A stretch of 64,000 nucleotides of DNA from Mycobacterium sp. ITM-2016-00316 (GCF_002968335.2 NZ_CP134398.1:434001-498000), one strand, 5' to 3'; counted from the first letter of the stretch, positions 51,940 through 62,271 are shown. The notes: generated from the sequence alone by a model not told the origin. Numbers and translations are program-made.

Positions 51940-53007
51940 ATGAAACCAATGCGTGCCAGAGATCTCGGCGTGGTCATCGGGGAACACCCCACCGGACCCC
52001 ACAACGCCATCACCGACGTGCCAGGTGTGCGAGTCGGTCACACCACGCTGCAGGGTGACGGCGTCAACACCGGCGTGACCGTCGTCGTCCCGCACGACGA
52101 CATCTGGACCGAGCCCCTTTTCGCCGGGTCGCATGTCCTCAACGGCAGTGGTGAGCTGACCGGGCTGGAGTGGATCCGCGAATCCGGAGAGCTCACCACC
52201 GCGATCGGACTCACCAACACCCACAGTGTCGGCGTGGTACGCGACAGCCTAGTGGCCGAGCAGGTGCGCGTGCGCGGTGACGGGGTGTACTGGTCGCTGC
52301 CGGTGGTGGGGGAGACCTACGACGGATTTCTCAACGACATCAACGGTTTTCACGTCCGCCCCGAACACGTCCGCGCGGCACTGGCCTCTGCCGCCGACGG
52401 ACCCGTCGCCGAGGGCAATGTCGGTGGCGGCACCGGGATGATCTGCCACCAGTTCAAGGGCGGTATCGGGACCGCCTCGCGGGTGCACGATTACACCGTC
52501 GGTGTGCTGGTGCAGGCCAATCACGGCCGCCGCGAACGGCTTCGGATCAACGGAAGATCGGTCACACAGCCGAGCGTGCCGCTGCCCGCCTACCCGCCCG
52601 GGTATGCGCCGGGCTCGGGGTCGATCATCGTCATCGTCGCCACCGATGCGCCGCTGCTGCCGCACCAGTGCCGGCGACTGGCCCAGCGCGCGGCGCTGGG
52701 CGTCGGCCGACTCGGTGGCACCGGCGAACAGTACAGCGGTGACCTGATGCTCGCGTTCACCACCGGCAACCGCGGCATCCCGTCCTACGGGGCGAACGGG
52801 GATGTCACCGGGATCCCGGCGGAGATCCCGCTGCGCATGGTGGGTCCACTTCTGATGGACCTGCTGTTCGACCTCACCATCGAGGCCACCGAAGAGGCCA
52901 TCGTCAACGCCATGGTGGCCGCCGAAACGGTCACCGGCTACCGGGGATACACCGTGCACGCCCTCGACCACGACCTGCTCACCTCGGCTCTTCAGGAGAA
53001 CTCATGA
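51940..53007 (+). CDS. P1 family (DmpA-type) aminopeptidase
   Basis: A 355-residue self-processing N-terminal nucleophile hydrolase. The processing site is GSGS-I at 225-228, so cleavage before Ser228 (SIIVIVATDAPLLP) would free the nucleophile. The N-terminal ITDVPGVRVGHTT and EGNVGGGTGMICHQFKGGIG match DmpA, BapA and related beta-aminopeptidases, which release D- or beta-amino acids from peptides. ATG 51940 is taken; ATG 51949 is possible. Its stop overlaps the permease ATG, so enzyme and transporter are co-made. Confidence 0.85.
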   Translation: MKPMRARDLGVVIGEHPTGPHNAITDVPGVRVGHTTLQGDGVNTGVTVVVPHDDIWTEPLFAGSHVLNGSGELTGLEWIRESGELTTAIGLTNTHSVGVVRDSLVAEQVRVRGDGVYWSLPVVGETYDGFLNDINGFHVRPEHVRAALASAADGPVAEGNVGGGTGMICHQFKGGIGTASRVHDYTVGVLVQANHGRRERLRINGRSVTQPSVPLPAYPPGYAPGSGSIIVIVATDAPLLPHQCRRLAQRAALGVGRLGGTGEQYSGDLMLAFTTGNRGIPSYGANGDVTGIPAEIPLRMVGPLLMDLLFDLTIEATEEAIVNAMVAAETVTGYRGYTVHALDHDLLTSALQENS

Positions 53008-54407
53008 CCACCACCGAAAGTAAGCGCCTGTCCGGGCATCTCGGCCCCGTCGGAATCGTCTTCATGGTCGTCGCGGCGGCGGCCCCGCTGACCGTCATCG
53101 GCGGGAACATGCCGCTGGCGATGGGCCTGGGCAACGGTGCGGGTGCCCCGGTCGGCTTTCTGACCGCCTCGCTGGTGCTGCTGGTCTTCAGCGTCGGGTT
53201 CGTGACCATGACGCCGCACGTTCCGGAGGCCGGCGCCTTTTTCTCCTATGTCACGGTCGGTCTCGGTGAGCGGATGGGCAAGGGGATCGCGGTGGTGGCG
53301 CTGATCGCCTACACCGCGATCCAGGTCGGCATCTACGGCTACATCGGCTGGGCCATCAGCGACACGGTCGCGTTCTACGACGGTCCGGTCATCCCCTGGC
53401 CGGTCTACTCGTTCGCCATTCTTGCGGTCGTCGCGGTGCTGGGTTACCGGCACATCGGACTGAGCGCCAAGGTGCTCGGCGTGGCGCTGGCCCTGGAGAT
53501 CGGCATCGTGGTGATCCTGGATCTGGCCATCGTCGCCGACCCCGGCCCGGCCGGCATCACCTTCGTCTCGTTCACCCCGGATGTGTTCGGCCAGGGCGCC
53601 ATCGGCATCGCCATCCTTTTCGCGCTCACCGGGTTCATCGGATTCGAGGCGACCGCGGTCTTCCGGGACGAGGCCCGGGAACCCGAACGGACGATCCCGC
53701 GCGCCACCTACGCCGCGGTCATCCTCATCGGCGCCTTCTACACGCTGACCGTGTGGGCCTTCGTGGTGGCGATCGGACCCGACCTGGTCGCGGCCACCGC
53801 GCAGCAGACCCTCGACGGGGAGGGCAACATGCTGCTCGACACCACCGATGCCGCGCTCGGCCGCGTCGGCCGCGACATCGTCAACATCCTGCTGCTGACC
53901 AGCCTTTTCGCCTGTGTGCTGTCCTTCCACAACGTGATCGCTCGCTACCAGTTCGTGCTGTCGCGCAAGGGCTTGCTGCCGGCACGCCTCGGGGCGGTGC
54001 ACGACAGCCATGAGTCGCCGGCGTTCTCATCGGTGGTGCAGACTGTGACGGCGGCCGTCATCGTCGGCATCCTGGCCCTGCTCGGAATCGACCCACTGGT
54101 CGGTGTTTTCGGCTCCATGGCGGGTGTCGCAACCGTCGGTATGGTGCTGCTGATGCTGACCACGTCGGTGGCGGTGTTGGTCTTCTTCCTCAAGAACCGC
54201 GATCTCGGCGGCGGGGTGTGGCACACCAGGATCGCTCCGGTGCTGGCCGTGCTGGGTCTGCTGGCCAGCCTGTGGCTGGTGCTGTCCAATTTCACCCTCG
54301 TCACCGGTGGCAGTGCCACGCTCAGCACGGTCCTGGCTGCGGTGCCGTTCGTGGGCCTGGTGATCGGCGCGTTGTTGTGGAAGCCGGCCGGCGCCACATT
54401 GACCTGA
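53004..54407 (+). CDS. APC family amino acid permease
   Basis: A 467-residue integral membrane protein with about twelve helices. The substrate-binding stretch of APC carriers is LGPVGIVFMVVAAAAPLTVI in helix 1, and helix 6 begins ALTGFIGFEATAVFRDEARE then PERTIPRA. The family imports amino acids or amines by proton symport. Coupling to a P1 aminopeptidase (ATGA overlap) and to a TetR gene suggests uptake of a product or substrate of that enzyme, perhaps beta- or D-amino acids. Confidence 0.87.
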   Translation: MTTTESKRLSGHLGPVGIVFMVVAAAAPLTVIGGNMPLAMGLGNGAGAPVGFLTASLVLLVFSVGFVTMTPHVPEAGAFFSYVTVGLGERMGKGIAVVALIAYTAIQVGIYGYIGWAISDTVAFYDGPVIPWPVYSFAILAVVAVLGYRHIGLSAKVLGVALALEIGIVVILDLAIVADPGPAGITFVSFTPDVFGQGAIGIAILFALTGFIGFEATAVFRDEAREPERTIPRATYAAVILIGAFYTLTVWAFVVAIGPDLVAATAQQTLDGEGNMLLDTTDAALGRVGRDIVNILLLTSLFACVLSFHNVIARYQFVLSRKGLLPARLGAVHDSHESPAFSSVVQTVTAAVIVGILALLGIDPLVGVFGSMAGVATVGMVLLMLTTSVAVLVFFLKNRDLGGGVWHTRIAPVLAVLGLLASLWLVLSNFTLVTGGSATLSTVLAAVPFVGLVIGALLWKPAGATLT

Positions 54408-54484
54408 TCGATCGTTGTTGCCGAGTATGCGGTGATCCTGGCCCAGGTGTTTAGCCGAGGGCGTGTACCGGGCATTAACCCCCG

Positions 54485-55885
54485 GTGCCCCGCCCCGAAC
54501 TGAGCCCACATGTCTTCGTGGTGTTCGGCGCCACCGGCGATCTGGCCCGGCGAAAGCTGTTTCCCGGTCTGTACCGGCTTGCGGCGACGCAGCGGCTGCC
54601 CACCGACTACACCGTGATCGGATCGGGCCGTCATTCACCGGGCAGCGATGACGAGTTCCGCGACGACATCGGCACCGCCCTGCGCGGGTCGGCCGACGCC
54701 CTGGACGAAGTTGTCCTCTCGGATTTGTTGTCCCGTATATGTTTTCAGACATCTGACGCCGCTGACGGCGCCGACCTGGCTGCGGCGGTACGCGAAGCGC
54801 GGGAAAAGCTCGGCAACGATGCGCGGGTGGTGATCTATCTGTCGGTTCCGCCTGAGGCCATGCAGTCCATGATCGACATGCTCGGCCATCAGGGGTTGGC
54901 CGAGGATGCGCGCATCGTGGTCGAGAAGCCCTTCGGCACCGACCTTGCGTCCTCGCGTGATCTCGACGCGGCGCTCAAGCAGATTGCCGACGAGGACCGG
55001 GTGTACCGGATCGACCACTTCCTGGGAAAGGAAGCGGTGCAGAACATCCTGGCGCTTCGCTTCGCCAACGGTCTGATCGAGTCCGCCTGGAACCGTGAAC
55101 ATCTGGAGTCGGTGCAGATCGATGTCCCCGAGGAACTCAGCGTCGAGGGCCGCGGCAGTTTCTATGAATCGACGGGCTGCTTTCGCGACATGATCACCAC
55201 CCACCTGTGTCAGGTGCTCGGTTTCGTCGCGATGGAGCCGCCGCCACGTGCCGACGCGGTGTCGCTGCGCGATGCGAAAGCCGCGGTGTTCGAGGCGCTG
55301 CGCCCCTTCGATCCCGACCGTGTGGTGTTCGGGCAGTACGACGGCTACCGCGACGAGGACGATGTCGCCGACGATTCGGCGGTGGAGACGTTCGTGGCCT
55401 TGGAGGCCTTCGTCGACACCCCGCGCTGGCAGGACGTGCCGTTCTATCTACGGACCGGCAAGACGTTGGGTGACACCCGACGCACCGTCACGCTGACGTT
55501 CCGGGCACCGAGCGCGGGTCCGTTCCGTGGCGACGGGCACGGCCCGAACCGGCTTGTCCTGGAATTGACGGACGAACCGGCGATCGGTGCGCGGCTGCTT
55601 GCCAAACGCCCCGGTCCGGACCTGGAGTTGATGCCGGTCGGTGTGAGCTTCGATCTCGGTGACACGGTGTCCGATGAGGTTCCGCTGGAGGCCTATGAGC
55701 GGTTGCTGCTCGACGTCATCCGCGGCGACCAGACGCTGTTCACCCGTTCCGACGAGGTGGATCGGCTGTGGCAGGTGTGCCAGCCGGTGCTCGATGCACC
55801 GCCGGCGGCACAGACCTATGGGAAAGGATCGTGGGGTCCGGAGGAAGCGCTGGCGCTGACCGACTGGTGGCTGCCCGATGAGTGA
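54485..55885 (+). CDS. zwf: Glucose-6-phosphate dehydrogenase family protein
   Basis: A 466-residue enzyme of the oxidative pentose phosphate pathway. The NADP motif is [12 protein letters not shown] (13-24), the EKPFG loop is at 147-151, the substrate motif RIDHFLGKE is at 175-183, and the catalytic His is in MITTHLCQ (His239). Some positions differ from the textbook form: RIDHF for RIDHY, and TTH for QNH. It may therefore be a divergent paralogue rather than the main Zwf. The start is GTG 54485. It overlaps the GH15 gene by 8 nt; this pairing is common in actinobacteria. Confidence 0.85.
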   Translation: MPRPELSPHVFVVFGATGDLARRKLFPGLYRLAATQRLPTDYTVIGSGRHSPGSDDEFRDDIGTALRGSADALDEVVLSDLLSRICFQTSDAADGADLAAAVREAREKLGNDARVVIYLSVPPEAMQSMIDMLGHQGLAEDARIVVEKPFGTDLASSRDLDAALKQIADEDRVYRIDHFLGKEAVQNILALRFANGLIESAWNREHLESVQIDVPEELSVEGRGSFYESTGCFRDMITTHLCQVLGFVAMEPPPRADAVSLRDAKAAVFEALRPFDPDRVVFGQYDGYRDEDDVADDSAVETFVALEAFVDTPRWQDVPFYLRTGKTLGDTRRTVTLTFRAPSAGPFRGDGHGPNRLVLELTDEPAIGARLLAKRPGPDLELMPVGVSFDLGDTVSDEVPLEAYERLLLDVIRGDQTLFTRSDEVDRLWQVCQPVLDAPPAAQTYGKGSWGPEEALALTDWWLPDE

Positions 55886-57695
55886 GCGTCCTCTCGCGAT
55901 CTCCCAGCATGGCCTCATCGGCGATCTGCGCACCTGCGCGCTGGTCGGCACCGACGGAACCATCGATTGGTTCTGTGCGCCGAGATTCGACTCGCCCAGT
56001 GTCTTCGGGTCGATTCTGGATCAAGACCGTGGTGGCAGTTGGCAATTGACGCCCACCACTGCTGTCACCCGGACCCAGCAGTTCTACTACCCCGACACCG
56101 CCGTGCTGATCACCCGATTCCTGACCGATGACGGCGTCGCCGAGGTGCATGACTTCATGCCGGTGATCTCGCCCGACGAACCTGAACACCGGCAGCGGCT
56201 GGTGCGGCGGATCAGCGGGGTGCGCGGGTGCCTGACGCTGCAGATGCGACTGGACGCGCGGCCCGACTACGCGCGTCAATTCTGTACCGCGCAACGTTCC
56301 GGGGACGGCGTGCTGGTCACCGGTGACGGTGTACGGCTGGGGCTGTCTGCCTCCACGGAAATGACGATCGATGACAGCGGCGAGAACAGCATCGTGACAG
56401 CAGATTTCGAGCTCGGCACCGGTGACACCGCGTTGTTCGTGTTGGAGATGCTCGATGACGGTGACGAGGTCACTGCCGGTTCGATGGGCCGCACGGATGC
56501 GTTACTCGACGCGACCACGAAGTTCTGGCGCGAATGGATCGCGAGCTCGACCTACACCGGACGTTGGCGTGAGACGGTGCACCGCTCGGCCATCACGCTC
56601 AAACTGCTCACCCATGAGCCCAGCGGCGCGATCATCGCCGCGCCGACCACCAGCCTGCCCGCCCCGATCGGCGGCAGTCGCAACTGGGACTACCGCTACG
56701 TGTGGATTCGTGACGCAGGCTTCAGCATGTACGCGCTGCTGCGGCTCGGATTTCTGAACGAGGCAAGGGAATTCACGCGATGGCTGTCCGAGCGGATGGG
56801 GCAGCGCGATGGTGACGACAAGCGGCTGGGGCCGCTTCGGGTGCTCTACGACATCGACGGCAATCTGCCCGAGGAGCAAGAACTCGACCACCTGTCGGGA
56901 CACCGTGGCTCGCGGCCGGTTCGGGTGGGCAATGCGGCGGCCACGCAGCTGCAGCTCGACATCTACGGGGAGATCATCGACTCGGTCTACCTGTTCAACA
57001 AGTACGGTCCGGGGATCAGCCACGACGCGTGGATGGATGTCTGCGACATCGTCGACTGGGTCGCCGAGAACTGGGATCGGTCCGACGCGGGCATGTGGGA
57101 GGTCCGCGACGAGGCGATGCCGTACACGACCTCGCGATTGATGTGCTGGGTGGCCATCGAGCGCGCCATCCGGATCGCCCGGGCGCGCGGGCTGCCCGGG
57201 GACCTGGTGGCCTGGGGCAGGGCCCGCGACGAAATCTATGACCGGATCATGACCAAATCGTGGAACTCGGACCTGGAGGCGTTCACCCGGGTCGAGGGTG
57301 GTACCGACCTCGAAGCGGGGCTGCTGCTGATGCCCATGATGAAGTTCCTGTCGCCGGCCGATCCGCGGTTCCTCTCGACGTTGCGTGCCGTCGAACAGCA
57401 TCTGGTCACCGACAGTCTGGTGTTCCGGTATGAGCCGGGCACCGACGGCCTCGACGGCAAGGAGGGCACCTTCTCGATCTGCTCGTTCTGGTATGTCGAA
57501 GCGCTCACCCGGGCGGGTCGGCTCGCCGACGCCCAGCTGGCACTGGAGAAGATGTTCACCTACGCCAATCACGTCGGGCTCTACGCCGAGCAGGTCAGTG
57601 CGACCGGCGACCAGGTCGGCAACTTCCCGCAGGCGTTCACCCACCTTGCTCTCATCAGTGCGGCCATCAATCTGGATCGCGCTTTGAACGGGTGA
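55878..57695 (+). CDS. Glycoside hydrolase family 15 (glucoamylase / trehalase-like)
   Basis: A 605-residue cytosolic GH15 enzyme. An N-terminal beta-sandwich starts [24 protein letters not shown] text ([17 protein letters not shown]). The (alpha/alpha)6 barrel carries [37 protein letters not shown] with the catalytic Glu in MWEVRDE, and a second Glu in ALYAEQ-type text ([20 protein letters not shown]). In mycobacteria some GH15 proteins are trehalases and others glucoamylase-like. Eight-nt overlap with zwf suggests that the released glucose enters the pentose phosphate route. Confidence 0.87.
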   Translation: MSERPLAISQHGLIGDLRTCALVGTDGTIDWFCAPRFDSPSVFGSILDQDRGGSWQLTPTTAVTRTQQFYYPDTAVLITRFLTDDGVAEVHDFMPVISPDEPEHRQRLVRRISGVRGCLTLQMRLDARPDYARQFCTAQRSGDGVLVTGDGVRLGLSASTEMTIDDSGENSIVTADFELGTGDTALFVLEMLDDGDEVTAGSMGRTDALLDATTKFWREWIASSTYTGRWRETVHRSAITLKLLTHEPSGAIIAAPTTSLPAPIGGSRNWDYRYVWIRDAGFSMYALLRLGFLNEAREFTRWLSERMGQRDGDDKRLGPLRVLYDIDGNLPEEQELDHLSGHRGSRPVRVGNAAATQLQLDIYGEIIDSVYLFNKYGPGISHDAWMDVCDIVDWVAENWDRSDAGMWEVRDEAMPYTTSRLMCWVAIERAIRIARARGLPGDLVAWGRARDEIYDRIMTKSWNSDLEAFTRVEGGTDLEAGLLLMPMMKFLSPADPRFLSTLRAVEQHLVTDSLVFRYEPGTDGLDGKEGTFSICSFWYVEALTRAGRLADAQLALEKMFTYANHVGLYAEQVSATGDQVGNFPQAFTHLALISAAINLDRALNG

Positions 57696-58075
57696 CGGGT
57701 CTGCGGGTCAGTTGCCGCGGAACGGGCTGGTATTCGCTACAACGGAACAAGCCCGAGACGTCCGAGCTCAGCTGGCTTGACGTGATACGCGGCCGAGTAG
57801 CTGTGCTGCGTTTGCGCGACGTAAGTGTGAGTGCGTGTCTCGGTTCGTTTCTGGTCTGAAATGGCGTTTGCTGGATATCAAAGCTTGGCGAGCGTCGCGG
57901 AGGGCCGCATAGTGCTGAACAGCAATGTCGTAAATTTTTGTAGGCTAAAGAGGTTTAAATCTTCGGCGACGCAAGTTTGCTTGCGAGCAACTCCTACGCA
58001 GTGTAATACTGGCGTTTGTCGAAGAGTCACCGTTCGCTCCAGTGCGCGGCACTCGTCAGCAGTCAGGTTGACCGG
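57696..58075. other. 380-bp intergenic, AT-richer stretch
   Basis: No supported gene. Between about 57890 and 57965 the base composition drops well below that of the neighbours (AATTTTTGTAGGC, GAGGTTTAAATC). A hairpin CGCAAG (57970-57975) / CTTGCG (57980-57985) with a TTTG loop follows. TAATACT at about 58004 could be a -10 element for the small gene at 58076. Short frames on both strands have no recognisable content. Confidence 0.5.
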
Positions 58076-58345
58076 ATGAAACTGTCGGAGGTTGGTGACC
58101 GCATCAACGCGGCGCGCGGCTACGCCAAGGTGGGGCGGCCCGTGTTGCTGCCGCATCTGCGGTGGGAGTTGCAGCAGGTGATGTCACGAGTTCGGCCAGA
58201 AGATCTTTCGGCCAACGAAATCGCGGCGCTACTCGCCATCCTCACGCCGGCCCACTGCCGGGTTATCGGCGGACCAGCCGGCCGGCCAATGCGGCCCGGC
58301 CTCGGGGTCTGCGGCCAACACCCGACGTCGGATCTCGCCCAGTAG
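58076..58345 (+). CDS. Small conserved-looking mycobacterial protein
   Basis: An 89-residue frame: MKLSEVGDRINAARGYAKVG, then [40 protein letters not shown] and [11 protein letters not shown]. The composition is protein-like and helical, and the last part resembles short mycobacterial proteins with a DLSxxEIxALLxxL block. Its 3' 117 nt overlap the end of the HTH gene on the other strand. The tail after GGPAGRP looks less conserved. Function unknown; the gene may be truncated at the 3' end. Confidence 0.5.
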   Translation: MKLSEVGDRINAARGYAKVGRPVLLPHLRWELQQVMSRVRPEDLSANEIAALLAILTPAHCRVIGGPAGRPMRPGLGVCGQHPTSDLAQ

Positions 58346-58720
58346 CGAATCGATCGACACCCGGGTCAGGTCGCCGGTGAGGGTCGTCATCTCGACAACG
58401 CCGGCATCTTCGCTCGACAGGTAGTCCGCGGCGACGAGGGCTTCGACCGGCGACCGGCGATACGTCCGCGCGAAGGTCACGACCGCCTCGGCTCGCGGTG
58501 TGTTGGTGCCGCTTTGCCACCTGGAGATGCTGGATTGATCGATGCCGGTAGCGGCGGCGATGTCTTTCTGGGTTGCATTCCCCGTCACCGTCACGACATA
58601 TCGCCACCACGTCGCCTGTGCCACCGGGACAGGGTATGGCACATCGCCGGGTGTGGGTCCATCCGATGCGCGCCCGGAATTCCCGGCGCCGGTTTCCGTG
58701 CTCGTTTCGACGATATTCAA
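58229..58720 (-). CDS. XRE-type helix-turn-helix protein
   Basis: A 163-residue regulator. The HTH is [20 protein letters not shown] then [20 protein letters not shown] (about 48-88), a Cro/CI-type DNA-binding fold. The C-terminal half is helical ([20 protein letters not shown]) and ends in [12 protein letters not shown]. The start is uncertain: TTG 58720 follows ACGGAGGC too closely, and GTG 58642 is possible. It is divergent from the PGRS-like gene, whose upstream region has an imperfect inverted repeat. Such proteins are frequent in mycobacteria. Confidence 0.72.
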   Translation of the reverse strand: MNIVETSTETGAGNSGRASDGPTPGDVPYPVPVAQATWWRYVVTVTGNATQKDIAAATGIDQSSISRWQSGTNTPRAEAVVTFARTYRRSPVEALVAADYLSSEDAGVVEMTTLTGDLTRVSIDSLLGEIRRRVLAADPEAGPHWPAGWSADNPAVGRREDGE

Positions 58721-58775
58721 GCCTCCGTTGCAGCAAACCGCGAGATCGCCCCGAGATTTGCCCTAAACAGTGACA

Positions 58776-58815
58776 TGCATATGCGCAATACTGTATGGTT
58801 ACGAGCATACATGCA
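58776..58815. promoter_or_regulatory. Imperfect inverted repeat upstream of the PGRS-like gene
   Basis: TGCATATGC (58776-58784) and GCATACATGCA (58805-58815) pair with a small insertion. AT-rich promoter-like text (AATACTGTATGG) lies between them. It is 122-161 bp before the PGRS-like start and 56-95 bp from the HTH start, so it may be the site of the HTH protein. Confidence 0.35.
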
Positions 58816-58936
58816 GGACTGTGACCATAATGGGACATGCTCGCGCTATCGCCAGCGGCAGTCATGGGTGTGGGCGGATTGCCATCAGGCAAATCCGCTT
58901 TGCGGCCCCTGTCGGGCCCGAACGAGGAGCTACTCA

Positions 58937-60847
58937 ATGAAGAAATCCATGTATCCCTATGCCACCGGAATCGCGATCGCCGGCGCCGGGGCGTTGTTCG
59001 CCCTTGCTCCCGGCACGGCTCAGGCCGCACCGTTGACGAACCCGTCGGTGCAGCCGGCGGGGGGCGTCAACTGCTTGGTCGTCGCTGACGGTTGTCCGTC
59101 GAACAACTTCTCGGGCGCGGACTTCGTGATCAGCCAGATCGCCCCGACGCCGAACGCACTTGCTGCCTTCGCGGCGATCAGCGCCCATTCGCCGCTGTAC
59201 AACCTCATCGGGGTCGCGGGACAGATCCCGATTGTCAACTTCTTCATCGCCAACGGTGTCGACGGCGCGGCGGGCTCCGGAGCCAACGGCGGCAATGCCG
59301 GCCTGTTGATCGGGTTCGGTGGCGTCGGGGGCTCCGGCGCGGATGGCGTCGTCGGCGGACGGGGCGGTAACGCCGGCCTGTTCATCGGCAATGGTGGCGC
59401 AGGCGGGATCGGTGGGTCCGCTGCCGCCGGTGGTAACGGAGGCAATTCGGGTCTGCTGGCGCACTTTGCCAGCGGCGGCGCCGGTGGTGTAGGCGGCGAC
59501 GGCGCGGTCGGCGGTAACGGCGGCAGTTCCGGTCTGTTGGCGCACTTCAGTAGCGGTGGCGCCGGCGGGGCCGGCGGAGTCGGAGCCAACGGTGGTAACG
59601 GCGGCAACGCCGGGTTGCTGGCGATCTTGGGTCAGGGCGGCCGCGGCGGGGTCGGCGGTGCCGGCACTTCGGGTGTTGACGGGACCGACGCCACGGGTAC
59701 TGGCGCGGCAGGTGGGACCGGGACGCCAGGAACGACACCGGGCGGCGACGGTGCCGACGGGGTCAACCTCACCCCCGGTGGCCCCGCGGGTGTCGAAGGT
59801 GCTGCCGGCGCGGCGGGCGTCGCCACCGGTGGTGACGGCCTGCCCGGCACCACGGGCAACCCCGGTGGAGCCGGTGGCGCGGGCGGCGCGGCAGCCGGCG
59901 ATGCTCCCGTCGCGACGGGTGGCAACGGCGCGGCCGGGGCGAGCGGTTCTGAAGGCGCCAACGGCGGTGCCGGTGGAGCCGGCGGCGCAGCCGACACCAC
60001 CGCGGCCGGGGGAACAGCCACCGGCGGCAATGGCGCGGCCGGCGGTAACGGCGGAGCCGGAGCCACCGACGGTGGCGCGGGTGGTGCGGGTGGCGCGGGC
60101 ACGAGCACCAACGGAGTGGGAACTGGCGGCAACGGCGCCAACGGCGGCAACGGCGGGATCGGCGCCCCGGGCGAGGCCGGCGGCACCGGTAGCGCGGGTG
60201 GCACCGGTGGAGCAGGCGCCAATGGCGTCACCACCGGCACCGCAGGCACCGCGGGTGGCAACGCCGGAGCCGGCGGAAACGGCGGCACCGGAGGACTATT
60301 CGGTGGCGGCGGAGCCGCGGGCAACGGTGGAACCGGTGGTAGTGGCGGTACCGGCGGCGCAGGCCAGGCCGGCGGCGACGGTGGCACCGGTGGAACCGGT
60401 GCCGCAGGTGGCGACGGTGGTACCGGAGCCGCAGGCGGTAACGGCGGCGCCGGCGGGGCCGGTGGCGCGGGCACAGGAGCCGGTGGCACCGGTGTCGGCG
60501 GCACGGGTGGCATCGGTGGATCGGGCGCAACCGGTGGCTCCGGCGGCGCAGCGGGCACGGGCGGCGCAGGTGGTGCCGGTGGCACCGGTGGAACGGGTGC
60601 CGCAGGTGGCTCCGGTGGTGCGGCCGGCAGCGGTGGCGCAGCCGGTAGTGCAGGCAGCGGTGGGATCTTCGGCCCCGGCGGATCAAGTGGATCCGGCGGA
60701 CTGAACGGGACCGGCGGCAGCACCGGCGCGACCGGTGCCACCGGCGCGACCGGTGGAACCGGCGCGACGGGTGGCTCCGGCTCTGCAGGCGGCAGCGGTG
60801 CCGGCGGCAACGACGGCGCAGATGGAGCTGACGGCGCGTCGTCATAA
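58937..60847 (+). CDS. Secreted PGRS-like glycine-rich protein without PE domain
   Basis: A 636-residue protein. A Sec signal peptide ([20 protein letters not shown], cut near AQA30-A31) is followed by an 80-residue non-repetitive domain ([20 protein letters not shown], with two Cys, and [20 protein letters not shown]). From about 107 to the end come repeats of Gly-Gly-X, with [13 protein letters not shown] PGRS units first and plain GGAGGT/GGTGGA-type runs later. It resembles PE_PGRS tails but has no PE domain or YxxxD/E signal, so export must go through Sec. ATG 58937 has AGGAG upstream; the long frame to 58514 is antisense to the HTH gene. Confidence 0.85.
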   Translation: MKKSMYPYATGIAIAGAGALFALAPGTAQAAPLTNPSVQPAGGVNCLVVADGCPSNNFSGADFVISQIAPTPNALAAFAAISAHSPLYNLIGVAGQIPIVNFFIANGVDGAAGSGANGGNAGLLIGFGGVGGSGADGVVGGRGGNAGLFIGNGGAGGIGGSAAAGGNGGNSGLLAHFASGGAGGVGGDGAVGGNGGSSGLLAHFSSGGAGGAGGVGANGGNGGNAGLLAILGQGGRGGVGGAGTSGVDGTDATGTGAAGGTGTPGTTPGGDGADGVNLTPGGPAGVEGAAGAAGVATGGDGLPGTTGNPGGAGGAGGAAAGDAPVATGGNGAAGASGSEGANGGAGGAGGAADTTAAGGTATGGNGAAGGNGGAGATDGGAGGAGGAGTSTNGVGTGGNGANGGNGGIGAPGEAGGTGSAGGTGGAGANGVTTGTAGTAGGNAGAGGNGGTGGLFGGGGAAGNGGTGGSGGTGGAGQAGGDGGTGGTGAAGGDGGTGAAGGNGGAGGAGGAGTGAGGTGVGGTGGIGGSGATGGSGGAAGTGGAGGAGGTGGTGAAGGSGGAAGSGGAAGSAGSGGIFGPGGSSGSGGLNGTGGSTGATGATGATGGTGATGGSGSAGGSGAGGNDGADGADGASS

Positions 60848-60887
60848 GTAGCGGCTAGGCCCCTCGGGGCACAGCTCAGACAGACAG

Positions 60888-60916
60888 TGGGGGCGTCGGC
60901 AATCCCGGCGCCCCCA
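60888..60916 (+). terminator. Hairpin terminator after the PGRS-like gene
   Basis: TGGGGGCG (60888-60895) pairs perfectly with CGCCCCCA (60909-60916) over a 13-nt loop. T-rich text TTGCCATTTCCCTTT follows. It is 41 nt after the stop and 42 nt before alkB, and so separates the two genes. Confidence 0.7.
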
Positions 60917-60957
60917 TTGCCATTTCCCTTTCATGTCGCAAAAGAGAGGAGCGCCGA

Positions 60958-62271
60958 ATGACGCCCCAGAATGACATCGCAGGCGGCGTTACCGTCGTCG
61001 GCGCCACCTCGCACTACCTCACTGAAAAGCACGATGAGACAACGAACATCGAGCAGCATCTGGGCCCCGGTCCCGTGGTGAGCGCTCCTCGCGGTTTGCC
61101 GCCGCGGCGCGTCTACAAGAAGTACCTCTGGTTGCTCGGAACCATCGTGCCCGGCGCGGCATTCGCGTCGTGGCTCGCGGTGCAGGCCACGGGAGTACAT
61201 CTGTTCTGGTGGTTGGGTCCGTTCCTCACCTTCGTGCTCGTCCCGGTCATGGACTACCTGGTGGGTAAGTCGTTGAACGAATCCAGTGAGAACGAGCTGG
61301 AATCCATGAACACCGACCCCTTCTATCGCTGGGCGACCGACCTGTACCTGCCGGCGCAGTACCTGTCGTTGGTCTTTGCGTGTTGGTTGTGGGCGGGCGG
61401 TGGTTGGCTGCAGATGACGTCCGGCGGCAAGATCGCGCTGATGTTCACGGTGGGAATCATCGGCGGAGTTGCCATCAACGCCGCGCATGAGCTCGGGCAT
61501 CAGCGTGCGAAAGCCGAGCGACGGCTCGCCAAACTGGCACTCGCACAAACCTGTTACGGCCACTTCTTCGTCGAGCACAATCGGGGGCATCATCTGCGGG
61601 TGGCCACTGTGGAGGACCCGGCGAGTTCTCGGTTCGGTGAAAACGTCTACCGGTTTGTGTTCCGGTCGGTCACCGGAGGGGTCCGGTCGGCCTGGGGGTT
61701 GGAGCGTCGCCGACTCGCCAGGCTCGGCCGGTCGCCGTGGAGCCTGCGCAATGACGTCGTCAGCGGATGGCTGATCAGCGCGGGGTTGTACCTGGGCTTG
61801 GCGGTATGCTTCGGGCCCGGTGTACTGCCCTGGCTGGCCGGGCAAGCGATCATCGGCTTCTGCCTGCTCGAATCGGTGAACTACCTTGAGCATTACGGAC
61901 TTCGGCGCCAACGGACCGCGGACGGTCGGTATGAGCCCGTCCGTCCGGTGCACAGCTGGAACAGCGACACACTTGTCGCCAACGTGTTCCTGTTCCACCT
62001 GCAACGACATTCCGACCACCACGCCAACCCTCGTCGTCGCTATCAAACCTTGCGCCCGTCCGACGAGGCACCGCAGTTGCCGGCGGGCTACGGCACCATG
62101 GTTGTCCTGGCTTTGGTTCCGCCGTTGTGGCGTCGCGTGATGGATCCCCGGGTACTCGCACACTATGGCGGAGATGTCCGGCTGGCAGCGCTGGGCCCGC
62201 GCGACGCCCGGCTGGGGGAGAGCGCGCATTCCGGAATCGTCGGCCCGGCAAGGCTGTCCGGACCCGCGTGA
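60958..62271 (+). CDS. alkB: AlkB-type alkane / fatty-acid monooxygenase (membrane di-iron)
   Basis: A 437-residue integral membrane hydroxylase. The eight-histidine signature is present: HELGH (177-181), EHNRGHH (206-212) and LQRHSDHH (348-355), with the AlkB-specific NYLEHYGL (308-315). The segment before the first box (VAINAAHELGH) and about six hydrophobic helices agree with AlkB. The enzyme hydroxylates the end of medium or long alkyl chains and normally needs rubredoxin, but no rubredoxin gene is adjacent. ATG 60958 has AGAGGAG upstream. Its stop overlaps the GTG of the EAL gene. Confidence 0.9.
   Translation: MTPQNDIAGGVTVVGATSHYLTEKHDETTNIEQHLGPGPVVSAPRGLPPRRVYKKYLWLLGTIVPGAAFASWLAVQATGVHLFWWLGPFLTFVLVPVMDYLVGKSLNESSENELESMNTDPFYRWATDLYLPAQYLSLVFACWLWAGGGWLQMTSGGKIALMFTVGIIGGVAINAAHELGHQRAKAERRLAKLALAQTCYGHFFVEHNRGHHLRVATVEDPASSRFGENVYRFVFRSVTGGVRSAWGLERRRLARLGRSPWSLRNDVVSGWLISAGLYLGLAVCFGPGVLPWLAGQAIIGFCLLESVNYLEHYGLRRQRTADGRYEPVRPVHSWNSDTLVANVFLFHLQRHSDHHANPRRRYQTLRPSDEAPQLPAGYGTMVVLALVPPLWRRVMDPRVLAHYGGDVRLAALGPRDARLGESAHSGIVGPARLSGPA

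Noticed and set aside
59632..60810. Minus-strand Pro/Ala-rich open frame opposite the PGRS-like gene
   Set aside because: A complement of the GGN repeats; repetitive antisense of glycine codons always gives Pro/Ala/Thr text.
58937..60847. CRISPR-like or tandem DNA repeat array
   Set aside because: The repeats are imperfect, in-frame Gly-Gly-X codons with no constant repeat length or unique spacers, so this is a coding repeat.
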